A stretch of 64,000 bases of DNA from an uncultured Caryophanales bacterium (GTDB lineage: Bacteria; Bacillota_I; Bacilli_A; RF39; UBA660), in contig CANOYR010000004.1 of assembly GCA_947571655.1 (NCBI GenBank), positions 1 to 64,000 on the forward strand, given 5' to 3'. The notes under the pieces are model-generated. The model worked only from the letters and a program-made list of their open reading frames with translations. It had not been told where the DNA came from and made no database searches. Positions 18,101 through 25,870 of the stretch are shown here, piece after piece. A program made the position numbers and the translations under genes. The stretch's first letter is position 1. Every line of letters begins with the position of its first letter.

Positions 18101-19984
18101 GATCAAGTAAGAAATTATTTGAAGAAAACAAGTGAAGAAGAATTTGAGGAAGACGCATTAGAAAAAAAATTAAGAGGATCCTTGGGTGGCGTTATTGGTG
18201 CTGGATTTGATCCAATTTACTTAATCGCTCAAAGACTAGTAAAACACTCCAATGATGAGGGATATCTAGTTGGTTCTCGTGGATCTGTTGGTTCTAGCTT
18301 TGTCGCAACAATGATGGGAATTACGGAAGTAAATCCACTCCCAGCGCATTATCGTTGCAGTGAATGTAAAATGAGTATTTTTGATGATGAAGAAGGAAAT
18401 CCATTAGGAGCTACTTACTCTTGCGGATTTGATTTACCAGATAAAGAGTGTCCTAACTGTCATATTCCAATGATTAAAGATGGTCAGGATATGCCATTTG
18501 CGACTTTCTTAGGATTTAATGCTGATAAAGTACCAGATATTGATCTTAATTTCTCAGATTTAAATCAAGCGAGTACTCATGCCTATACCAAAGTATTATT
18601 TGGTAGTGATAATGTATTTCGGGCAGGAACGATAGGAACTGTTGCCGATAAAACAGCTTTTGGTTTTGTAAAAGGGTACTTAGAAGATCATGGAATTTTA
18701 GATATGCGTACTGCGGAAGTAGAACGTTTGGCGATGGGATGTACAGGTGTCAAACGAACGACAGGACAACATCCAGGTGGAATTGTTGTTATTCCAGATT
18801 ATATGGAATGTTTTAACTTTACACCTTACCAGTTTCCAGCCGAAGATCCTACTTCCCCTTGGAGAACGACTCACTTTGATTACCATTCTATCGAAGAGTG
18901 TGTATTAAAACTTGACATTTTAGGTCATTCAGATCCAACGCAATTAAGATTGATTCAACTTCAATCTGGAACCGATATTATGAAAGTACCTATGGATGAT
19001 AAAGAAACAATGAGTATCTTTACGTCAACCAAAGCTTTGGGTATTACTACCGATGATATTATGTGTAAAACAGGAACTCTTGGAATCCCTGAGTTTGGTA
19101 CTCCTTTTACAATTAAATTAGTAGAGGATACCAAGCCAACTACTTTTGGCGAACTTGTCAAAATTTCAGGTTTGTCTCACGGAACAGACGTATGGAACGG
19201 GAATGCCAGTGATTTAATTGCACAAAATATTTGTCCATTTAAAGAAGTTATAGGATGTCGTGATGATATTATGGTAAACCTAATGAACTGGGGAATGAAA
19301 CCAATCCGTGCTTTTAAAATTATGGAATTTGTTCGTAAAGGAAAGGCAAGCAAAGATCCAGAAACTTGGGCAGGAATGACAGAGGAAATGAGAGCTATTA
19401 AGATACCAGAATGGTATATCGAGTCATGTAGAAAAATTAAATACATGTTCCCAAAGGCACATGCTGCTGCTTATGTAATTAGTGCTTTTCGAATTGCATG
19501 GTACAAAGTACATATGCCAGTTTACTTTTACGCTTCGTGGTATTCTTCCAAAGCAACTGATGTTGATGTGGAAGCAATGATTGCGGGATATACTCCAATT
19601 AAGAATCGTATTATCGATATTCAAAATAAAGGATATGAAGCCACCAATAAAGAAAATGGACAACTTGAAAGTTTAAAGATTGCGTTAGAAGCAACAGCAC
19701 GTGGTATGAAGTTTTTAAATATAGATTTATATAAGAGTGATGCTACTGTTTGGAAAGCAGTGAATGATACAGAGATATATCCTCCATTTAATGCTATTGA
19801 TGGTCTTGGGGATACGGTTGCACAAAATATAGTTGCAGAGCGTGGAAATAAAGAATTTTTAAGTATTGAAGATTTACAAAAAAGGGCGAAAATATCACAA
19901 ACACTAATTGATAAGATGCGAATAATGGGAATTTTAAAAGATTTACCAGAGTCTAGTCAAATGACTTTATTTGAATTTAATTAA
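15200..19984 (+). CDS. polC: DNA polymerase III PolC-type
   Basis: The protein has 1,594 residues from ATG 15200 (GGGGGAG), longer than the usual about 1,440. The order is an N-terminal domain, OB fold (about 215-330), a PHP domain beginning RVELHAHTMMSQMDG (HxH retained), and a DEDDh proofreading exonuclease inserted in PHP (VVFDTETTG at about 477, 'AHNAKFDISF', 'HHRADYDAE'). A Cys-rich zinc motif follows (CSEC...CPNC, about 1053-1096), then the polymerase active site PDIDLNFSD (about 1112). An extra highly charged, coiled-coil-like stretch (about 392-442) interrupts the PHP domain. It is the replicative polymerase of low-GC Gram-positives. Confidence 0.97.
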   Translation: MNKEKIQILFEQIGLDEKEKEMFQDLSLVKVKVDEKNCSWTFVLESPCVLNLEQYQLLEKKTKEAFFNIKKVQIEITPKYKNYDLLQDYYEYALNQVRELLVYALIFKDCLLWMDGKYVIESTNIEEEKQVKEILPKLNYLLELYGFDIEIGTYLNLEKEYEFREGITNEIKQASTQTSKVEVKEEKQTTGFYQKSNDGKSQYRRQKKEDNPNVILGRTIADKSIQMHSIVGETDNITVEGYVFGVDYFESSKTDFKIITLKLTDYSDSIYCKVFSRGDEDYQRLKKALKSGNWYMIRGYTKNDTFSKELVLNARDICILEKEAKKVEDLAPVKRVELHAHTMMSQMDGITKLDLGKHTCELVERAIKMGYRGVAITDHNGCQAFPISFGIIKGHNKSIRKKIKEKIESLEAEIETEEDVAKRESLMAELEKVKEEKKNPPNFKGLYGAELTLVEDMVNIVVRPNDDNLLHNTYVVFDTETTGFNAGGADQMIEIGAVKIKDGQIIDRFDELIDPKRHIPDKITELTCITDDMVRGRKSEEEVTKMFLDWAGNFPMVAHNAKFDISFIEMAMKKYHLGEFKNTVIDTLELSRTLDQGFARHSLSALVKRYDVPWEEDAHHRADYDAEGTAYVFSKMLKKLEMQKYEKISDLDTLISKDEIHKFGRTYHFNAIALNQTGLKNLFEIISLANTVYLYKTPRILRSKLNELREGILIGSGCYESEVFNEARSKDGEELTNIINFYDYVEVQPPEVYDHLLQLGDFKEEEELKQQIKKVVTAVKEAGKIIVATGDVHHFEREDKIYREIIVNQKVPGGGRHPLAKKDITSIPSQHFRTTEEMLQDFSFLGEELAYEIVVENTNKVLDMVEEIEVIPDTGGTPFSPRVKSDDEQSYLDCPSVVTELVYTKAENWYGNPLPYSIEERLGTELYGDIVLTSIKYDLSNLEGEELITESFKKLHEIILKGRDSVFDQVRNYLKKTSEEEFEEDALEKKLRGSLGGVIGAGFDPIYLIAQRLVKHSNDEGYLVGSRGSVGSSFVATMMGITEVNPLPAHYRCSECKMSIFDDEEGNPLGATYSCGFDLPDKECPNCHIPMIKDGQDMPFATFLGFNADKVPDIDLNFSDLNQASTHAYTKVLFGSDNVFRAGTIGTVADKTAFGFVKGYLEDHGILDMRTAEVERLAMGCTGVKRTTGQHPGGIVVIPDYMECFNFTPYQFPAEDPTSPWRTTHFDYHSIEECVLKLDILGHSDPTQLRLIQLQSGTDIMKVPMDDKETMSIFTSTKALGITTDDIMCKTGTLGIPEFGTPFTIKLVEDTKPTTFGELVKISGLSHGTDVWNGNASDLIAQNICPFKEVIGCRDDIMVNLMNWGMKPIRAFKIMEFVRKGKASKDPETWAGMTEEMRAIKIPEWYIESCRKIKYMFPKAHAAAYVISAFRIAWYKVHMPVYFYASWYSSKATDVDVEAMIAGYTPIKNRIIDIQNKGYEATNKENGQLESLKIALEATARGMKFLNIDLYKSDATVWKAVNDTEIYPPFNAIDGLGDTVAQNIVAERGNKEFLSIEDLQKRAKISQTLIDKMRIMGILKDLPESSQMTLFEFN

Positions 19985-20010
19985 GAATGATTAAAAAATC
20001 GTTCTTTTTT
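19984..20010 (+). terminator. Rho-independent terminator
   Basis: AGAATGAT (19984-19991) / ATCGTTCT (19998-20005) followed by T run, overlapping the polC stop codon. Confidence 0.85.
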
Positions 20011-20114
20011 CTATTTAAAAAGGGTTTACTTAAAAAAATTTTGAAGTTTTTCAAATATTCTTTAAAAAAATTGGTTTCATAGAAAAAATATGATAGGTTG
20101 AAATTGGTGATATT

Positions 20115-20642
20115 ATGACAGAAACATTTTTAATGGTACAGGAAAAATTTAAAAGAGGTGTTTATCGAGAATTAGAATTGTTGACAGAGGAGGAATTGCA
20201 TCAGGAAATTTTTGAAATTGAATTATGGCAGGAGAGAGATTTATGGAGGGAATGTCAAAAATATATGGATGTTTCTTTGAAAAAAGAGTTTCGAAATTAT
20301 CGAAAATTATATCCATCGATGGCACAGGGACTTTTTTATTTACATCATCATTTTTTAGATGGGAACGCAATTTTTACTTATTCTCTTCATCAATGTAGTA
20401 AACGATGGGCGATTCAATATCTAAAAGAAAAGGGGGATTCTTTTGACATTCCAATTGATCTTGAGATAAAATTTTTGTCTTTTTTATGTGAACTCTCAGA
20501 TGATTGTCATGAACATTTGATTCCTATTTATAAACTTGAATATTATTTTACCATTTTAGAAATGACTAAAAAAATTAGAAGGCAGGGTAGTAAAGTTTAC
20601 TTGACAAAAAAGGGATATTTGGAGGGGCAACGATTTTTGTAA
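20115..20642 (+). CDS. Unknown protein
   Basis: Not recognised. The protein has 175 residues, predicted soluble, rich in Glu, Leu and aromatic residues, with a Cys/His-containing middle (FYLHHHFLDG, SLHQCSKRW, ELSDDCHEHL). A weak GGTGA ribosome-binding site precedes the ATG. It stands alone between the polC terminator and the hydrolase operon. Confidence 0.6.
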   Translation: MTETFLMVQEKFKRGVYRELELLTEEELHQEIFEIELWQERDLWRECQKYMDVSLKKEFRNYRKLYPSMAQGLFYLHHHFLDGNAIFTYSLHQCSKRWAIQYLKEKGDSFDIPIDLEIKFLSFLCELSDDCHEHLIPIYKLEYYFTILEMTKKIRRQGSKVYLTKKGYLEGQRFL

Positions 20643-20714
20643 TGTTTACAGTTGAAAATAACAAATTCATTGTTTCCATAAAGTAACTGGTGTTATAATA
20701 AATATGGTGATAGG

Positions 20715-21431
20715 ATGAAACTACAAGTTAAAAATCAAAATATTCATTATCTTCAATATGGTAGTGGAAAGGACGTTGTTCTTCTCCATGGTTGGGGGCA
20801 AAATATTCAAATGATGAAACCTCTTGGAGATGAACTTTCTGAATGTCGAATTACCATTCTCGATTTTCCTGGTTTTGGAGAGTCTGAAGAGCCAAAGGAG
20901 ATATGGACAATTGGTGATTATAGCGAGATGTTAGAGCTTTTTCTTGAAAAATTAAATATAAAAAAACCTATTATTATTGCCCATTCTTTTGGAGGAAGAG
21001 TAGCGATTTATTATGCTTCTTCTAATCTAGTTGAGAAGCTTGTTCTTTTTGGAAGTCCTTGTGTTCGTCATCAAAAAAAGTCATGGAAAGAATCTTTTTA
21101 TAAATCTATGAAGAGATTACCAGGAATGTATCAGTTTTCTGAATATGTTAAAAAGTATGTTGGTTCTACGGATTATAAGAATGCTTCTTCTATGATGAGA
21201 AATATTTTGGTAGAAGTGGTAAATCAAGATTTAACGAAATATGCACAAAGAATTCAATGTCCTACCTTATTAATATGGGGGACTTTAGATGAAGCTGCTC
21301 CAATTGAGGATGCACGGGAATTAGAGTCAATTCTTCAGGATGGGGCTTTGATTGAGCTTCCAGGATGTACCCATTATGCTTATTTGGAGGTACTTCCCCA
21401 AGTTTCTAGAATTTTAAAAAAATTTATATAG
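20715..21431 (+). CDS. Alpha/beta hydrolase
   Basis: The protein has 238 residues. It has a classic alpha/beta hydrolase fold: oxyanion strand VVLLHGWGQN, nucleophile elbow AHSFGGR, catalytic Asp in 'IWGTLDEAAP' and His in 'GCTHYAY'. No signal peptide is seen. It is 12 bp upstream of the Mur-ligase gene and shares its promoter (TATAAT near 20694), so a link to cell-wall precursor metabolism is possible. The substrate is unknown. Confidence 0.85.
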   Translation: MKLQVKNQNIHYLQYGSGKDVVLLHGWGQNIQMMKPLGDELSECRITILDFPGFGESEEPKEIWTIGDYSEMLELFLEKLNIKKPIIIAHSFGGRVAIYYASSNLVEKLVLFGSPCVRHQKKSWKESFYKSMKRLPGMYQFSEYVKKYVGSTDYKNASSMMRNILVEVVNQDLTKYAQRIQCPTLLIWGTLDEAAPIEDARELESILQDGALIELPGCTHYAYLEVLPQVSRILKKFI

Positions 21432-21443
21432 AAGGAGGTTTTC

Positions 21444-23030
21444 ATGAATTATATAGCAATTTCTTTTTTGATTTTATTGCTTTTTGATGTGATTAAAGGT
21501 GAATATGCCTTGAGTTGTTTTCAGCGAAATTTATATAATGAAAATCGTAAATACTTTCAGTGGATTTTTAGAAATAAAAAAATTGTTTTTTTATCATTGG
21601 ATTTATTTGCTCTTCTATGTTTATTTTTAGCAGCATTTTTAAACAATAATTATTCTGTGATTATTATTATTCTAGCTTGGTTATTTTATATTTTGGAGAT
21701 TTGTAGAATATTGAGTTTAAAGAAGATGAGGTTTTCTAAGAAGTCTCTTGTATTATCAAAACGATTGAAGCGATTGATTGTAACATTTTCTTTATTCTAT
21801 CTTTTTCCATTAATTTTGTATTTGTTTAATTATGAGTATGCTTATCTTTCTTTACTTTTAGAAGGAATTTTTGCCTACTTTATTTATTTTATTTTGTGGA
21901 TTGCTAAGGTTATAAATATTCCGTTAGAGGTTATGATTGGTCATTATCATTTTCAAATGGCAGTTCAAAAGATAGATCAAATGAAACAGTTGGAAGTAGT
22001 CGGAATTACAGGTACTTATGGGAAGACAAGTACTAGTCAAATTGTTAATGTTGTTTTAAGTGAGGTTGCTTTTTGTCAATCAACTCCTAAAAATTTAAAT
22101 ACACTTCATGGATTAATTACAACGATTAATAATTATTTAAGTAAAAAGGAGCAATTTTTTATTGTAGAAATTGGTTCTTATCGATTGGGAGAAGTTTCTT
22201 CTATTTGTCAATTGGCAAGACCAAAGTATGCGATGATTACGAATATTGAAACGATTGATTTAGGTTCTTTTGGTTCTATGGAAAATGCAATTCAAGCAAA
22301 ATTTGAATTGGTGGAGTCTTTAGATCAAGAGGGGATTGCCATCTTAAATCGTGATGATCATCGACAAGTCGAATATAGAATTCAAAGTAATTGTAAGAAG
22401 ATTTGGATATCTTTAGAAACAGATGCAGATTATATGGCTAAGGATATTAAATACTCTAAAGATGGAACTCGTTTTACGATTTATGCAAAAAGGCAAAAAA
22501 TTCATGATTCTATTGAAACTAGACTTTTAGGAAAGCATAATGTATATCATATTTTGTCGGTGATTGCCCTTGCTATGGAGATTGGGATGAATCTAGAATT
22601 GATTAAGCGGGCTATTTTAAAATTGAGGCCATTAGAAAATCATTTGGAACTGCGAAATTATGGATATATGAATCAGATTAATAATACTCATCGTTCCAAT
22701 CCACAAGGAGCGAAAAATGCACTTGATGTTCTTTCTTTAATGCCTGGTGAAAAAGTAGTTGTAACAACTGGAATGCAAACTCTAGGGGAAAAGGGAAATG
22801 AATTTAATCATATTTTTGGAAGTCAGGTGGCAAAAGTTGCAGATTATGTTATACTAATAGGTGAAAAGAGTACAAAATCAGTATTTAAGGGGTTAATAGA
22901 AAGCGGATTTTCTCAAAGAAAAGTATATATTGTAAATCACGTAAAAGATGCATATACTTTATTACAGGAAATAAAAACAAAAAAGGAAATCTATGCACTT
23001 TTTGAAAGTGATGAGGATTTAGAATGTTAG
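21444..23030 (+). CDS. Membrane-anchored Mur ligase family protein (MurF-like)
   Basis: The protein has 528 residues. The first about 170 residues contain several hydrophobic helices, with a Mur-ligase module behind them: ATP-binding GITGTYGKTSTSQ (about 188-200), the central-domain 'LNTLHGLITTINN', 'EIGSYRLGE' and 'TNIETIDLGSFGS', and C-terminal domain segments 'NTHRSNPQGAKNALDVL' and 'TTGMQTLGEKGNEFN'. The tail is short. It is followed 10 bp later by ddl, the usual neighbour of murF. UDP-MurNAc-tripeptide:D-Ala-D-Ala ligase is the best guess. The membrane domain is atypical for MurF. Confidence 0.8.
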   Translation: MNYIAISFLILLLFDVIKGEYALSCFQRNLYNENRKYFQWIFRNKKIVFLSLDLFALLCLFLAAFLNNNYSVIIIILAWLFYILEICRILSLKKMRFSKKSLVLSKRLKRLIVTFSLFYLFPLILYLFNYEYAYLSLLLEGIFAYFIYFILWIAKVINIPLEVMIGHYHFQMAVQKIDQMKQLEVVGITGTYGKTSTSQIVNVVLSEVAFCQSTPKNLNTLHGLITTINNYLSKKEQFFIVEIGSYRLGEVSSICQLARPKYAMITNIETIDLGSFGSMENAIQAKFELVESLDQEGIAILNRDDHRQVEYRIQSNCKKIWISLETDADYMAKDIKYSKDGTRFTIYAKRQKIHDSIETRLLGKHNVYHILSVIALAMEIGMNLELIKRAILKLRPLENHLELRNYGYMNQINNTHRSNPQGAKNALDVLSLMPGEKVVVTTGMQTLGEKGNEFNHIFGSQVAKVADYVILIGEKSTKSVFKGLIESGFSQRKVYIVNHVKDAYTLLQEIKTKKEIYALFESDEDLEC

Positions 23031-23040
23031 GAGTGGAAAA

Positions 23041-24261
23041 ATGAAAATAAGAATTGGTGTTATTTTTGGTGGGGAAAGTGTCGAACATGAGGTAAGTATT
23101 ATTTCAGCAATTCAGGCAATGAATAAAATGGATGGTGAAAAATATGAAGTCGTTCCTATTTATATTACAAAGGATAGACAGTGGTATACAGGAGAAGCAT
23201 TAAGAGATATTGAAACTTTTCAAGATATTGATTTAATTAAAAGATATTGTAAAAATATAGTTTTATATGAGAAGAATGGACATTTTTTATTACAAAATAA
23301 AAAAGGTGTATTAAAAAGTATTGTAGCTGAAATAGATATGGTTTTTCCGATTGTTCATGGAACGAATGTGGAAGATGGAGTTTTACAGGGGTATTTGCAA
23401 TCTATTGGAATTCCATTTGTTGGAGTAGATGTTTATGCAGCTGTGGTTGGGCAAGATAAAATTTTTATGAAACAGATTTTTGAACAGGAAAAGATCCCGA
23501 TTGCTCCTTATGTTTGGTTTTATGATGTAGAGTATCAGGAAAGTCAGTCAGAAGTAATTGAAAAAATTGAAAAATTAAAATATCCTGTTATTGTAAAACC
23601 TTGTACTTTGGGGAGTAGTGTTGGAATTGCTGTTGCACATCATCGGGAGGAATTAATAGATGCTTTAGATTCAGCAGTTACTTATGATAATCGAATTGTT
23701 GTTGAAAAAGTGATCGATAATTTAATGGAAGTTAATATTAGTGTACTTGGAAATTATGAAAATCAACAAGTAAGTGCAATTGAGGAAGTTACTCCTAAAA
23801 ATGATTTTTTAACTTATGCTGATAAATATATTGGTGGTAGTAAAACAAAAGGGAAAGCAGCTACAAAATATAAAAGTAATAATAAAGGAATGGTAAATAC
23901 TAGTAGAATTATACCAGCTGCTTTGAGCGATAAGTTAAAATCTGAAGTAGAAGATATTTCTGTTCGTGCATTTAAAGCTTTGAAGTCCTCTGGTGTTGTT
24001 CGAATTGACTTTTTAATTAATAAAAAGACGAATAAGGTTTATATTAATGAAGTTAATAATATTCCAGGATCTTTGTCATTTTATTTATGGTCTCCACTTG
24101 GAAAAGATTATTCTGAGTTATTAGATCAAATGATTAATATTGGGATTAAGGATTATAAAAAAAGAAATGCTAAAATTCATTCTTTTGATACGAATATTTT
24201 AAAAGGATTTTCTGAAATGGGAGGAAGTAAAGGGTTAAAAGGAACGAAAAAATTTCATTAA
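23041..24261 (+). CDS. ddl: D-alanine--D-alanine ligase
   Basis: The protein has 406 residues. It has ATP-grasp Ddl motifs: GGESVEHEVSIISA at the N-terminus, 'FPIVHGTNVEDGVLQGYLQ', 'PFVGVDVYAAVVGQDK', 'VIVKPCTLGSSVGI' and the catalytic 'VRIDFLINKK...YINEVNNIPGSLSFYLW'. It is longer than standard Ddl (about 310-370) because of a central linker and a C-terminal extension of about 40 residues ending in Gly/Lys-rich sequence. It supplies D-Ala-D-Ala to the upstream MurF-like ligase. Confidence 0.95.
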   Translation: MKIRIGVIFGGESVEHEVSIISAIQAMNKMDGEKYEVVPIYITKDRQWYTGEALRDIETFQDIDLIKRYCKNIVLYEKNGHFLLQNKKGVLKSIVAEIDMVFPIVHGTNVEDGVLQGYLQSIGIPFVGVDVYAAVVGQDKIFMKQIFEQEKIPIAPYVWFYDVEYQESQSEVIEKIEKLKYPVIVKPCTLGSSVGIAVAHHREELIDALDSAVTYDNRIVVEKVIDNLMEVNISVLGNYENQQVSAIEEVTPKNDFLTYADKYIGGSKTKGKAATKYKSNNKGMVNTSRIIPAALSDKLKSEVEDISVRAFKALKSSGVVRIDFLINKKTNKVYINEVNNIPGSLSFYLWSPLGKDYSELLDQMINIGIKDYKKRNAKIHSFDTNILKGFSEMGGSKGLKGTKKFH

Positions 24262-24284
24262 TTTTTCCATTCTTTTTTGGTAAA

Positions 24285-24313
24285 AAAAGACACTGTCAAA
24301 AAGTGTCTTTTTC
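24285..24313 (+). terminator. Rho-independent terminator
   Basis: AGACACT (24288-24294) / AGTGTCT (24302-24308) flanked by A and T runs; ends the ddl operon. Confidence 0.85.
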
Positions 24314-24365
24314 TTGTTTCTATTTTGTGCTTATGTTAGTATAGAAAACAAGGATGTGATAATGG

Positions 24366-24893
24366 ATGAAAAAATTAATTGGAGTTTATGACAATACAGG
24401 TATGGCTCTTCGAAAACGACCAATTAGTGTTTTTCCCGTTTATACAGATGGAAAAAATTATTTTCTAAAATGTATGTCAGAGAATTTAAGTAATTTATTA
24501 AGTGTTTTAAAAAAACTAGATGATAGAGAAATAGAAGAGGAAATTGAAGCATACATTAACAAGGAAAATAGTTTATATTCTACTAAACTTATTAGGTATA
24601 ATGATGATTCTAATTATTGCTATTATTTGTGCTCTTCTTCTATTGAATCGATGCCTGGATTTTATTCTATTGAAATGTTTTCAAATATTCAATCGGAAAG
24701 CTCTAGAGAAAATTATCATATGAATACTTATGCAGTTATTGACTATGGAGAAAGGTTAATTGTGGGTAGCTTGGGTTATGTTAATCGATATGTTTCATAT
24801 GTTGAAAATCTTAATATACCTCAACTATTGAAACAGGAGAGGTTAATTAAGAAAATTAATTCTTTATTGGAAATTCATCGTTTTTTTGTATAG
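24366..24893 (+). CDS. Unknown protein
   Basis: Not recognised. The protein has 175 residues, soluble, with a basic N-terminus (MKKLIGVYDNTGMALRKRP) and a Tyr/Ser-rich middle. The start is preceded by AGGATG. No motif for catalysis or binding can be pointed out. Confidence 0.6.
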   Translation: MKKLIGVYDNTGMALRKRPISVFPVYTDGKNYFLKCMSENLSNLLSVLKKLDDREIEEEIEAYINKENSLYSTKLIRYNDDSNYCYYLCSSSIESMPGFYSIEMFSNIQSESSRENYHMNTYAVIDYGERLIVGSLGYVNRYVSYVENLNIPQLLKQERLIKKINSLLEIHRFFV

Positions 24894-24981
24894 CGTATAG
24901 TTTTTTTTGAAAATAGGAGGATTTTTTCATTTCTTTCGATGATTCATGGTATAATATTATTAGAATAGGGGAGAGTGAAAA

Positions 24982-25107
24982 TTGATTTTTATTGGTTTAG
25001 GATTATTGTTTTTCTGTTTTGTTTATTCTTTTTGTGTTGTTTCTGGGAAGTGCTCTCAAATAGAAGATATGGAAGAAATAGAAAGAAGAATGAAAGATAA
25101 GATATGA
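24982..25107 (+). CDS. Small single-pass membrane protein (TTG start)
   Basis: A 41-residue ORF starting at TTG 24982 behind GGGGAGAG with good spacing, and with TATAAT about 35 bp upstream of the ribosome-binding site. A hydrophobic helix covers residues 2-21 (IFIGLGLLFFCFVYSFCVV) and is followed by a charged amphipathic tail (EDMEEIERRMKDKI). Function unknown. Confidence 0.5.
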   Translation: MIFIGLGLLFFCFVYSFCVVSGKCSQIEDMEEIERRMKDKI

Positions 25108-25184
25108 TAATGTGTAATTCTGTAAATTTAGGTATTTATTTTTGAATTATTTTATGTTATACTAAGTGAGTAATTCAAATTTAT

Positions 25185-25519
25185 GGGCTGTTAGCTCAGT
25201 TGGTAGAGCAACTGACTCTTGGTAATACACTGGGAGCTTGTTATAGTAATATAACAATGAAAATCGAGCAAAAACGGTAAACGCTGAAATGCCAATACCG
25301 TGCTAACTTAATAGATTGCGAAAGGCTATTAAGTAGTGTAACGCATAGAAGTTGAATAAATATAATACTTCCACGAGTGTTCGACAACCAATTATTTGGT
25401 TGATAATGTATGCTGAACTACATAGAATTCGTAATATGTAGAAATATTAGATAAAAAGCTAATATGATAACATTGTTGTAATCAGTGGGTCTAGGGTTCG
25501 AATCCCTAACAGCCCACCA
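25185..25519 (+). tRNA. tRNA-Lys(CUU) interrupted by a group I intron, CCA encoded
   Basis: The exons are 25185-25219 and 25479-25519. Joined, they give a complete cloverleaf: acceptor GGGCTGT/ACAGCCC, D arm GCTC..GAGC, anticodon stem ACTGA/TCAGT with loop CTCTTAA (anticodon CTT), a 5-nt variable loop, T arm TAGGG/CCCTA with TTCGAAT, discriminator A and encoded CCA. The 259 nt between U35 and U36 of the anticodon is a group I intron (separate entry), so the tRNA needs splicing to be functional. Confidence 0.9.
25220..25478 (+). other. Group I self-splicing intron (IA-like) in tRNA-Lys anticodon
   Basis: All core helices can be paired in the canonical order. P1: exon CTCT with IGS GGAG 25233-25236, giving the U-G pair at the 5' splice site. 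P2: 25238-25244/25251-25257. P3: TCGAGCA 25264-25270 / TGTTCGA 25378-25384. P4-P5: ACGGTA 25274 / TACCGT 25296. P6: ACTTAATAG 25306 / CTATTAAGT 25326. P7: GCATA 25343 / TATGC 25409. P7.1: GAAGT/ACTTC. P8: CAACC 25385 / GGTTG 25398. Two P9 hairpins follow. The intron ends in G (omega-G, 25478). The hairpin between P7 and P3' suggests subgroup IA. It has no ORF. Confidence 0.88.
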
Positions 25520-25870
25520 TTTATTTGAAAACTGGTTCCGAAATTTTTAACCTTATCTGTGCAAAAAGTTCGGTGGATGATCTTTTGGTGTAAAAAGGTC
25601 TATATACTATTATATTTATTTATGTAGCAGGTAAATGTAAATAAGTATAAATAATATGATGTTCCTGATTATTTGGTATTTATATATAATAATTAGTTTC
25701 TATTAGATACTATTAAAATATATAAAAAAAGACTCTTAATCAGTGAATTTAGTGTTTGAATCCCTATTTTAGGGATTTTTTATATTTTTAAAGCTAATAG
25801 CCAATTGTATTTTTATTTGTTTTGGTTATTTTTTGTGCAAAATTGGTGCATTTTTTTCGAAAAATACTTT
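25520..25870. other. Gene-free scar between tRNA-Lys and the next ORF
   Basis: About 350 bp with no credible ORF. It contains a tRNA-Lys 3' fragment at 25731-25769 (separate entry), its own hairpin CCCTATTTTAGGG plus T run (25762-25780), and a repeat GTGCAAAATTGGTGCA around 25839-25854. That repeat resembles the paired GGTAC repeats beside the tRNA-Glu element. It is best read as the remains of an integrated element that has been deleted. Confidence 0.5.
25731..25769 (+). repeat. Ghost fragment of tRNA-Lys without the intron (putative att remnant)
   Basis: GACTCTTAATCAGTG (25731-25745) is identical to the spliced anticodon arm of the tRNA-Lys(CUU). The following bases match the variable loop and T arm with four substitutions, ending in GAATCCCTA. 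The junction CTCT/TAATC is uninterrupted here, so this copy lacks the intron. Such 3' tRNA duplications are normally left by site-specific integration. Confidence 0.7.

Noticed and set aside
25555-25730. A second tRNA or riboswitch in the region after tRNA-Lys
   Set aside because: Only the 25731 fragment resembles a tRNA; the rest forms no consistent structure I could recognise.
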